Source of the DNA: Eubacteriales bacterium
Lineage (GTDB): Bacteria > Bacillota_A > Clostridia > Christensenellales > Aristaeellaceae
Reading direction: 5' to 3'
Assembly (NCBI GenBank): GCA_030528845.1
Contig: JAUMYC010000081.1
Location: forward strand, 1-6,100
Length of the DNA stretch: 6,100 nt
Shown here: positions 1 to 4,955 of the stretch, in pieces
How the letters are laid out: each line of letters starts with the position of its first letter
How positions within the stretch are numbered: the stretch's first letter is position 1
Notes under the pieces: generated by a model
What the model was told of the DNA's origin: nothing
Database searches by the model: none
Seen by the model: only the letters and a program-made list of their open reading frames with translations
Translations under genes and position numbers: made by a program

Positions 1-16
1 AAACGGAGCTTTTGCC

Positions 17-44
17 TGTAACGATTCCTTCTGCGGCGCATCTA
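17..44 (+). promoter_or_regulatory. Putative ECF-sigma-type promoter, probably autoregulatory
   Basis: TGTAAC at 17-22 and CATCTA at 39-44 are separated by 16 bases. This resembles promoters read by ECF sigma factors in Bacillota (a -35 with the AAC core, a 16-17 base spacer and a CGTC/CGTCTA-like -10). It lies about 60 bases before the sigma gene's ribosome binding site, so the natural reading is that the sigma factor transcribes its own operon, a common ECF arrangement. The motif match is seen in the sequence; the assignment to this particular sigma is inference. Confidence 0.5.
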
Positions 45-85
45 ACAGATGTCCGGAACAAACGCGCGCGCAGCACCATGCAAAA

Positions 86-94
86 GGGAGGTGG
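86..94 (+). promoter_or_regulatory. Ribosome binding site fixing the sigma factor TTG start
   Basis: GGGAGGTGG is a near-perfect anti-16S match, and its GGAGG core ends 10 bases before TTG at 102. Upstream in-frame candidates (TTG at 12, ATG at 78) lack a comparable site. The TTG at 12 also lies upstream of the promoter-like motif, and the site sits just downstream of the ATG at 78, so initiation at 102 fits best. Confidence 0.75.
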
Positions 95-101
95 TCGGGT
101 C

Positions 102-596
102 TTGAAACACTTTGAAGATCTCTACGAAGCCTATTTCCGCCCGGTCTACCGCTTTGTGCTCTCCCTTTGCCGGGACACCTCCCTCGCCGAGGAAGTGACC
201 CAGCGCGCATTCTGGAGCGCATGGCGGCACTTCAAGGATTTTCAGGGAAAAAGCGACGTGACCACATGGCTGTGCAAGATCGCCCGCAACGAGCTGATGC
301 AGATCAAGCGCCGCAAAGCGCCCTTGCCGCTGAGCGAGCACGAGGCGAACCTGCCCTCCTCGGAGCCGCCTCTGGAGAGCGCGCTGGCCGAAAAAATGCA
401 GGCCGAGCGCATCGAGCGGCTGGTACACGAGCTGGACGACCCCTACAAAGAAGTGTTCCTGCTGCGCGTGTATGCCGAATTTGATTACAGGCGCATCGCG
501 GCGCTCTTTGGCAAGAGCGAATCCTGGGCGAGGGTGACGTATTTCCGCGCAAAGGAGAAGATCCGGGAGCAATTGGAAAAGGAGGAAATGATATGA
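102..596 (+). CDS. ECF-type RNA polymerase sigma factor
   Basis: This is an extracytoplasmic-function (group 4) sigma-70 factor of 164 residues, a normal family length. It should direct RNA polymerase to a small set of envelope or stress promoters. Region 2 occupies about residues 5-70: an FxxLYxxYxxxVYRF-like start, the helix around AEEVTQRAFWSAW (29-41), and the TTWLCKIARNE segment (54-64), which matches the -10-binding part. A charged, proline-containing linker follows (about 71-100). Region 4 (about 104-158) carries the helix-turn-helix with EVFLLRVYAEFDYRRIA then FGKSESWARV, which would read the -35. The TTG start at 102 is chosen because of the strong ribosome binding site at 86-94; translation from TTG 12 would add 30 unlikely residues. 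The stop overlaps the anti-sigma start by ATGA, so the two proteins are probably made in matched amounts. The regulon and the inducing signal cannot be read from the window. Family assignment is firm; the exact ECF subgroup is not. Confidence 0.93.
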   Translation: MKHFEDLYEAYFRPVYRFVLSLCRDTSLAEEVTQRAFWSAWRHFKDFQGKSDVTTWLCKIARNELMQIKRRKAPLPLSEHEANLPSSEPPLESALAEKMQAERIERLVHELDDPYKEVFLLRVYAEFDYRRIAALFGKSESWARVTYFRAKEKIREQLEKEEMI

Positions 597-1759
597 CGAA
601 AAAATGCGGCATGGCGCGCGACCTGATGCCGCTGGTCATCGACAACGCGGCCAGCGAGGAATCGCGCGAATATGTTTTCCGGCATATGGAAGGCTGCGAG
701 CAATGCAAGCATGCATTTGAGGAGATGCAGGAGGAAGTCGGCGCGCCCGCGCCCGGCAGCGAGACAGACCTCGCCTTTGCACATTCCGTGTGGCAGCTCA
801 AGAAAAAGCAGAAGATCCGAAAGATATGGATCTGCGCGCTGTGCGTGTTTCTCGCATTCTGCCTCGCCTTTGCCGGGGCGGAGCTCTATAACGGGTTGAG
901 GATGCACAACCTGATCGACAAGGGCTCGGATGAGCTGGATGTTTCGATATTCACTCTCCCCTCCGGGGAGGTGCAGCTCCATCTGCAGAGCAAGGAAGGG
1001 ACCGGCCCGATGTCCGAGGTATGCCGGAGGAGCACTCTCCTCGGCGAAGACGGACGCTGGGAGCTGTATATCTGGGCGCAGAAGCCGCGCTTCGCCGCTC
1101 TCACCTCCGAGAATACCCTGAACGATTCCGTTCTGCCCTCCGAGTCCTCCGGCTTGGCGCTGCGAATGATCGACGGCGCGCTGTACACCGTCAGCCACGA
1201 TTACAACATAAAGACCCGCGACGGCGGAACGGACGAGGACGGGCAGAAGCGCGTTCGATTTGATTTGCACTGGTACGCGCCGACGGAGATCAGCCGGATC
1301 TATTACGGCAGACCCTATCAGGACGATCCCGTGCTCCTGTACGCCGAGGGCGACGAGCTCGAAGAGATCTCGCCCGAGAAGTATATCAAAATACTGGAAG
1401 CGACGTTCGACCGCGATATGTATCTCCCGACCGATTTCTTCTCCGCCGAGGAAACCTATACGTCCGCGCTCGCACAGGCGTGGGTGCGCGGCGAGAAGAT
1501 GCCGCCCATTCCCAGAAAATTCCTGCCGTCGGTGTACTCCTTCCCGGAATATGAAGGCGCCCGGGAGATCGTCACGCTGATCGCCCATTATCAGACCGTG
1601 ATCGAGCCGAGTCATACGCCGAAGTATTCCACCATGTCCGAGCCCCTCGTCATCGCCGAGCACACGAGCGCCATCGACCTGCCCGTCGCTCCGCCGGACG
1701 CCGACGAGGCGCAGGAAGGCAGAGAACCCCTTCCTGCCAGCACAAAAGCGCCCGAATAA
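593..1759 (+). CDS. Zinc-finger (zf-HC2) transmembrane anti-sigma factor
   Basis: This 388-residue protein is the likely partner that holds the upstream sigma factor inactive at the membrane. The N-terminal cytoplasmic part has the zinc-binding anti-sigma signature: Cys5, then His31-x3-Cys35-x2-Cys38 (HMEGCEQC). A basic stretch KKKQKIRK (70-77) precedes one hydrophobic segment (about 78-96), so by the positive-inside rule the remaining ~290 residues lie outside the cell. I do not recognise that outer domain; it is mixed polar with several aromatic patches and ends in a Pro/Ala/Glu-rich tail (about 363-388). ATG 593 has GGAGG at 581-585, 7 bases upstream, and overlaps the sigma stop, which implies translational coupling. 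Release probably needs signal sensing or proteolysis of the outer part, as known for this class; the trigger is unknown. The unit ends at the hairpin 1767-1800. Anti-sigma role is well supported by motif and position; the sensor function is inference. Confidence 0.88.
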   Translation: MTKKCGMARDLMPLVIDNAASEESREYVFRHMEGCEQCKHAFEEMQEEVGAPAPGSETDLAFAHSVWQLKKKQKIRKIWICALCVFLAFCLAFAGAELYNGLRMHNLIDKGSDELDVSIFTLPSGEVQLHLQSKEGTGPMSEVCRRSTLLGEDGRWELYIWAQKPRFAALTSENTLNDSVLPSESSGLALRMIDGALYTVSHDYNIKTRDGGTDEDGQKRVRFDLHWYAPTEISRIYYGRPYQDDPVLLYAEGDELEEISPEKYIKILEATFDRDMYLPTDFFSAEETYTSALAQAWVRGEKMPPIPRKFLPSVYSFPEYEGAREIVTLIAHYQTVIEPSHTPKYSTMSEPLVIAEHTSAIDLPVAPPDADEAQEGREPLPASTKAPE

Positions 1760-1766
1760 CGGATAA

Positions 1767-1800
1767 AAAACGCCCTCCGCACTGCTGCGGAGGGCGTTTT
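1767..1800. terminator. Bidirectional intrinsic terminator between convergent genes
   Basis: A perfect 15-bp inverted repeat (1767-1781 pairing with 1786-1800) closes a 4-base CTGC loop, with a very GC-rich centre and A/T ends. On the plus strand it follows the anti-sigma stop by 7 bases and ends in TTTT. On the minus strand it follows the NagA-like gene's stop and runs into six T's. It can therefore end both convergent units, and the longer U-run suggests it is stronger for the minus-strand one. Confidence 0.92.
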
Positions 1801-1809
1801 GCCGTGTAT

Positions 1810-2982
1810 TCAGCGGTCGTTCCGGATGATTTTTCCCCGGGACATGACGAAGGAGACGTCGATATCCTCGTCAAAGAGCACAAGATCTGCGTCGAAGCCT
1901 TCCTTCAGGAGGCCTTTTCTGCCGCCAAGGCCGATGCGCCGCGCGGGGTTGGCCGTCGCCATGCGCACGGCTTCGCACAGAGGCACGCCCGCCTGCCGCA
2001 TCGTGCGCACGCATCTGTTCAGCGTGGCGACCGAGCCCGCAAACGCCTGCCGCGAGGGCAGCTTCATCACGCCCGCCTCATACACCACGCGCATGCCGTT
2101 TTTCTGGGTGTATTCCGTGCCCTCGGCAAGCTCCGTGGCGGCGAATTCCAGCCCGTCCGTGATCAGCTCGATCTTCTCCGGGCCTTTGCATTTGTAGATG
2201 AGGCGCAGCAGGTCGTGCGGGAGATGGCTGCCGTCGGCGATGACCTGCACGGTGTATTCGTCCAGCAGGAGCCCGGCTTCGATCACGCCGGGCACGCGAT
2301 AGCCGTTGACGCGGATCATGCCGCTGCAGCCGGAATAGAGGTGCGTGATATCGGAAAAGCCGTGGCGCGCGGCCTCGCGCATGGTGTCGATGGTCGCGTC
2401 CGTATGCGCGGCGGAGGCGACGATCCCCCTCTGCGCCAGCGCTTCGCCCAGCTCCATCGCCCCCTCCAGCTCCGGCGCGACGCCCATCATGCGCACGCCG
2501 TCCCAATGCTCGAGCAGGCCGCGCCAGTCGGCCTTTGCGGGGATCAGCAGGTTTTCCGGCTGCTGCGCGCCGGCCTGCGCGGGCGCGAGGAACGGGCCCT
2601 CGAGATGGATCCCCGCGATCTCCGCGCCGCATTCCATCTCCTGCGCCCTTTTTACACAATCCATCGCCGCGATCTGCTCGGCGATGGGCGCGGCCCATGT
2701 GGTGGGCAAAACAGTCGTCGTGCCATGGCGCGCGTGCGCGTCGGCCATAGTGAGGATATCCTCGGGGCTGCCGTCCATGCTGCCCGCGCCGCCTCCGCCG
2801 TGTACGTGGATATCGACAAAGCCGGGCGAAAGATATTTCCCCTGCGCGTCGATGAGATACGCGTCTGCGGGAGCGTCGATATGCCCGGCGATCGCCTCGA
2901 TCTTCTCCCCGTCCGTCAGGACGCATACGTCCTTGATCCCGTCCGGCAGCAGCGCCTTTGCATTCTGAACAAGATAACGCAT
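1810..2982 (-). CDS. nagA: NagA-like amidohydrolase (N-acetylglucosamine-6-phosphate deacetylase family)
   Basis: This 390-residue enzyme belongs to the metal-dependent amidohydrolase superfamily, closest to NagA, which removes acetate from GlcNAc-6-phosphate to give GlcN-6-phosphate in the cytoplasm. All expected metal and catalytic residues are visible: His59-x-His61 in PGFVDIHVHGG, Glu128 in HLEGPF, His193, His214 in THLY, and the catalytic Asp276 in ITDG. The family C-terminus NPARRIGL...G.DADLVLFD (345-371) is intact, and length is normal. Residues that in E. coli NagA contact the phosphate seem kept (Arg229 in YRVPG, His253 in ADGSH). Two sugar-contact motifs differ: the usual KGAH reads AGAQ (Gln140), and the usual HLFNAM reads HLYSGCSGM. 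The substrate may thus differ from GlcNAc-6-P, or this is a clostridial NagA subfamily. GGAGGG (2996-2991) lies 8 bases before ATG 2982. It follows the Mrp gene by 69 bases on the same strand, with a hairpin between. Other nag genes (nagB, a transporter) are absent from the window. Fold is sure; substrate is not. Confidence 0.87.
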   Translation of the reverse strand: MRYLVQNAKALLPDGIKDVCVLTDGEKIEAIAGHIDAPADAYLIDAQGKYLSPGFVDIHVHGGGGAGSMDGSPEDILTMADAHARHGTTTVLPTTWAAPIAEQIAAMDCVKRAQEMECGAEIAGIHLEGPFLAPAQAGAQQPENLLIPAKADWRGLLEHWDGVRMMGVAPELEGAMELGEALAQRGIVASAAHTDATIDTMREAARHGFSDITHLYSGCSGMIRVNGYRVPGVIEAGLLLDEYTVQVIADGSHLPHDLLRLIYKCKGPEKIELITDGLEFAATELAEGTEYTQKNGMRVVYEAGVMKLPSRQAFAGSVATLNRCVRTMRQAGVPLCEAVRMATANPARRIGLGGRKGLLKEGFDADLVLFDEDIDVSFVMSRGKIIRNDR

Positions 2983-3005
2983 TGGTCTTTCCCTCCGAAA
3001 ACGAC

Positions 3006-3043
3006 AAAACCGGCGGACCCTCTTTGTGGCGCCCGCCGGTTTT
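3006..3043 (-). terminator. Hairpin between mrp and nagA-like gene: terminator or attenuator
   Basis: An 11-bp perfect inverted repeat (3043-3033 with 3016-3006, AAAACCGGCGG / CCGCCGGTTTT) encloses a 16-base loop. On the minus strand it begins 8 bases after the Mrp stop and ends in TTTT, then GTCGTTTTC, then the next gene's ribosome binding site. The long loop and the short, broken U-run suggest partial rather than complete termination, so the downstream gene may receive reduced read-through. I see no convincing separate promoter for that gene in the 69-base gap. Confidence 0.65.
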
Positions 3044-3051
3044 CCGCGATA

Positions 3052-3912
3052 TTACTTTTTGATCTCCTGCTTCATGCGCGCTTCGATGCCGTCGGCCATT
3101 TCGTCGAGCCAGCTGCCCTCGAAGATCTCGATGATGCCGCGGTCGCAATGCTTGGCGAGCATCGGGTCGATGGGCAGACGGGCGACCATGTTGATGCCGT
3201 GCTCTGCGGCGACGACCTCGACATGGCTCTCGCCGAAGACGGCGTGCTCCTTGCCGCAGTCCGGGCACTTATAATACGACATGTTTTCCGCGATGCCCCA
3301 GACGGGGATGTTCATCATATCCGCCATTGCGACGGCCTTGCCGACGATCATGCCCACGAGCTCCTGCGGGCTGGTGACGACGATGGCGCCGTCGACCGGC
3401 AGGCTCTGGAACACAGTCAGCGGAACGTCGCCCGTTCCCGGAGGCATGTCGACGAACATGATGTCGATATCGCCCCATTCGACATCGGTCCAGAACTGCT
3501 TGACGCAGCCGCCGATGACCGGGCCGCGCCAGATGACCGGAGCGGATTCGTCCTCCAGCAAAAGGTTGATGGAGACCATTTTGATGCCGGTCTTGCTCAC
3601 TGCGGGCTCGATGCCCACTTCGCCGCCGATGAGCTGCTCGTGCTGGCCGAAGGCCTTGGGGATGGACGGGCCGGTGATATCGGCGTCGAGGATGCCGACC
3701 TTATAGCCTCTGCGCTGCATGAGCACGGCCAGAGTGGACGTGACCATGGACTTGCCGACGCCGCCCTTGCCGCTCATGACGGCGACGACGTTCTTGACGC
3801 GGCTGCCCTTGTTTGCCGGGGCCAGAAGGCTCTCCGGCTGACCGCCTTCGCGGCTGGCGCAGTTTTCGGTGCATGTGGAACAATCATGCGTGCAATTCTC
3901 GTTGTTTGCCAT
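3052..3912 (-). CDS. mrp: Mrp/NBP35 (ApbC)-type P-loop ATPase, iron-sulfur cluster carrier
   Basis: This 286-residue cytoplasmic protein is a member of the Mrp/NBP35 group of MinD/SIMIBI P-loop ATPases, which bind and hand over Fe-S clusters to target apoproteins. The order is: a Cys-rich N-terminus with C7-x3-C11-x2-C14-x3-C18; the deviant Walker A SGKGGVGKS (47-55) with the signature lysine; DADITGPS (76-83); VDMPPGTGD (154-162); SPQELVGMIVGKAVAMA (181-197); and the cluster-binding C216-P-D-C219. All nucleotide-binding motifs are intact. The CPxC pair is thought to bridge a cluster between two subunits; the extra four-Cys N-terminus recalls NBP35-type proteins and could hold a second cluster, which is inference. 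ATG 3912 is preceded by AGGAAGG (3930-3924) and the nearer TAGGA (3923-3919). A good promoter lies at 3984-4012. It is first in a possible two-gene unit with the NagA-like gene, but the hairpin between them suggests loose coupling, and no functional link is evident. Confidence 0.94.
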   Translation of the reverse strand: MANNENCTHDCSTCTENCASREGGQPESLLAPANKGSRVKNVVAVMSGKGGVGKSMVTSTLAVLMQRRGYKVGILDADITGPSIPKAFGQHEQLIGGEVGIEPAVSKTGIKMVSINLLLEDESAPVIWRGPVIGGCVKQFWTDVEWGDIDIMFVDMPPGTGDVPLTVFQSLPVDGAIVVTSPQELVGMIVGKAVAMADMMNIPVWGIAENMSYYKCPDCGKEHAVFGESHVEVVAAEHGINMVARLPIDPMLAKHCDRGIIEIFEGSWLDEMADGIEARMKQEIKK

Positions 3913-3975
3913 TTTTGATCCTACCTTCCTTGATTCGGGGATGTCGCATTCTATATTCAGGGCACACCCTTTTGA

Positions 3976-3994
3976 TCTGCTCTATTTTAGCAGA
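3976..3994. repeat. Short inverted repeat over the mrp -10 and start region
   Basis: TCTGCT (3976-3981) and AGCAGA (3989-3994) form a 6-bp inverted repeat with a 7-base centre. It covers the -10 box and likely start point of the mrp promoter. It could be an operator or the base of a small hairpin, but a repeat this short can arise by chance. Confidence 0.3.
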
Positions 3995-4012
3995 AGCCGC
4001 GCCGGAACGCAA
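3984..4012 (-). promoter_or_regulatory. Extended -10 vegetative promoter for mrp
   Basis: On the minus strand, TTGCGT (4012-4007) is followed after exactly 17 bases by TAAAAT (3989-3984). The -10 matches TATAAT at five of six positions and is preceded by TGC, an extended -10 element that offsets the weak -35 (three of six). Transcription would start near 3977, giving a leader of about 65 bases before the mrp ATG. I recognise no riboswitch in that leader. Confidence 0.6.
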
Positions 4013-4022
4013 CCTTTTGCGC

Positions 4023-4053
4023 GTGACTTTTGTCTTAACATTCAGGCCATAAT
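4023..4053 (+). promoter_or_regulatory. Weak candidate promoter for the FHA–SEDS unit
   Basis: CATAAT (4048-4053) matches the -10 consensus at five positions; GTGACT (4023-4028) is a partial -35 at a long 19-base spacing. An alternative, TTAACA (4035-4040) with TATTCT (4061-4066), is spaced 20 bases apart. Neither is convincing alone, but the AT-rich stretch 4029-4083 just before the gene is where a promoter would be expected. Confidence 0.25.
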
Positions 4054-4086
4054 TTCATGGTATTCTGGTATATCAAACGATATTGT

Positions 4087-4093
4087 GGGGAGG
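4087..4093 (+). promoter_or_regulatory. Ribosome binding site fixing the FHA gene TTG start
   Basis: GGGGAGG ends 7 bases before TTG 4101, an ideal distance. The other in-frame TTG, at 4083, lies upstream of this site and so cannot use it. The ATG codons at 4131 and 4137 would cut into the membrane segment. Confidence 0.75.
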
Positions 4094-4100
4094 TTTCGGC

Positions 4101-4955
4101 TTGCGCTCGGATTGGTACACATTGCTCTCCATGGGCATGCGCTATTGGTTCGCGGCTATCGCGGCGATCATCGTCTTCCGCGCATGGCGGGCCACGGTGC
4201 GCGATACGCGCCGCGCGCGCGTGCTGCGCTCCTGGGCGCCGGACACCGGCGCCATCGGCGAGATCGTGGTCGTCGGCGGCGGGCGCTCTCTGCGGCGCGG
4301 CAGCCGCATCCCCGTTCCCAAGGAGGGCCTGCTGGGCTCCTCGCGCAGGAGCGACGTGCGGCTCAAGCACCCCGATATCCGGCGCTATCACGCGCATATC
4401 GAGCAGCGGGAAAACGGCGTGCTGATCGAGACCATCGGCAAGGCCGAGATCTGGCTGGGCGGCAGGACGGGCAAAAAGCTGCTCCTGCGCGACGGCGACC
4501 GCTTCATGATCGGCACGCTCAGCTTCATGCTGGTGCTCTATTCGCCCGGCGAGGAGCGCGAGGTGGACGTGGAGATCGCCGACGACGAGCTGTTCTCCCC
4601 CATCGGCGTGCATGCCTCCTCTCCCGACAAAGAACCCCGGCCCGCGAAAAAGGCAAAGCCGGCCGGCGATCTGTTCATGGAAGACAAGCCGGCCCCCGAG
4701 GCGAAGCGCAAACCCGCCTCCGCCGCAAAGAAGACAGGCAAAAAAACGGCCGCCAAGGGGAAATCGAAAAAGATCCCCTCGGCCGACGAGCTGTTCATGC
4801 CCTTTGACGACGGCTTCGACGCGCTGGACCTCCCCAGCGCTCCGCCCGCAAAAAAGAGCGCTCCCAAAGCCGCCTCGCGAAAAAGCGGCGCAAAGGGCGC
4901 AAAGAAAAATAACGATCCCGACGAGGTGTACTGGTGGCAGGACGAAAAACGATAG
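4101..4955 (+). CDS. Membrane-anchored FHA-domain-like protein with Lys/Ala-rich tail
   Basis: This 284-residue protein has one short N-terminal membrane segment (about 13-28), followed by many arginines, so the rest is probably cytoplasmic. A forkhead-associated-like domain spans about 55-147: a GLLGSSRRSDVRL strand (77-88), then DIRRYHAHI (92-100), and LLLRDGDRFMIG (127-138), in the usual order. FHA domains normally bind phosphothreonine. Here the conserved Gly-Arg reads Gly-Ser, the Ser three residues before the HA pair is Arg95, and the NG turn is absent (the segment reads AEIWLGG), so classical phosphopeptide binding is doubtful. The tail (about 150-284) is low complexity, rich in Lys, Ala and Pro, with three acidic-Leu-Phe motifs at 161-165, 190-193 and 229-233. 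The last 22 bases overlap the SEDS gene, implying coupled translation and a shared role in cell-wall growth or division. FHA proteins beside SEDS genes are known in Actinobacteria (rodA/pbpA loci). Family is fairly sure; exact role is inference. Confidence 0.8.
   Translation: MRSDWYTLLSMGMRYWFAAIAAIIVFRAWRATVRDTRRARVLRSWAPDTGAIGEIVVVGGGRSLRRGSRIPVPKEGLLGSSRRSDVRLKHPDIRRYHAHIEQRENGVLIETIGKAEIWLGGRTGKKLLLRDGDRFMIGTLSFMLVLYSPGEEREVDVEIADDELFSPIGVHASSPDKEPRPAKKAKPAGDLFMEDKPAPEAKRKPASAAKKTGKKTAAKGKSKKIPSADELFMPFDDGFDALDLPSAPPAKKSAPKAASRKSGAKGAKKNNDPDEVYWWQDEKR
4923..4928 (+). promoter_or_regulatory. Ribosome binding site for the SEDS gene GTG start, inside the FHA gene
   Basis: GAGGTG lies within the last codons of the FHA gene, 5 bases before GTG 4934. 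With the 22-base gene overlap this supports translation of the SEDS gene being coupled to that of the FHA gene. Confidence 0.55.

Noticed and set aside
12..101. Extension of the sigma factor to an upstream TTG at 12.
   Set aside because: The extra 30 residues do not look like ECF region 2, the start has no good ribosome binding site and lies upstream of the promoter-like motif, whereas 102 has an excellent site.
485..1663. A 392-codon open frame on the minus strand opposite the anti-sigma gene.
   Set aside because: The plus-strand frame has the zinc-finger motif, membrane segment, coupled start and terminator; the minus frame has none of these.
1804..3918. A 704-codon open frame on the plus strand running across both the NagA-like and Mrp genes.
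   Set aside because: It is antisense to two genes with complete, recognisable family motifs, crosses their intergenic hairpin, is rich in Arg/His/Ala/Asp as expected of a GC-rich antisense frame, and has no family-like motif.
4004..4040. A second ECF-type promoter (GGAAC at 4004-4008 with TGTCTTAACA at 4031-4040) for the FHA gene.
   Set aside because: The spacing is about six bases longer than in the sigma gene's own promoter motif and outside the usual ECF range.
3913..4100. A riboswitch or small RNA in the divergent intergenic region.
   Set aside because: Apart from a short inverted repeat and promoter-like boxes, no extended pairing or known conserved motif is visible.
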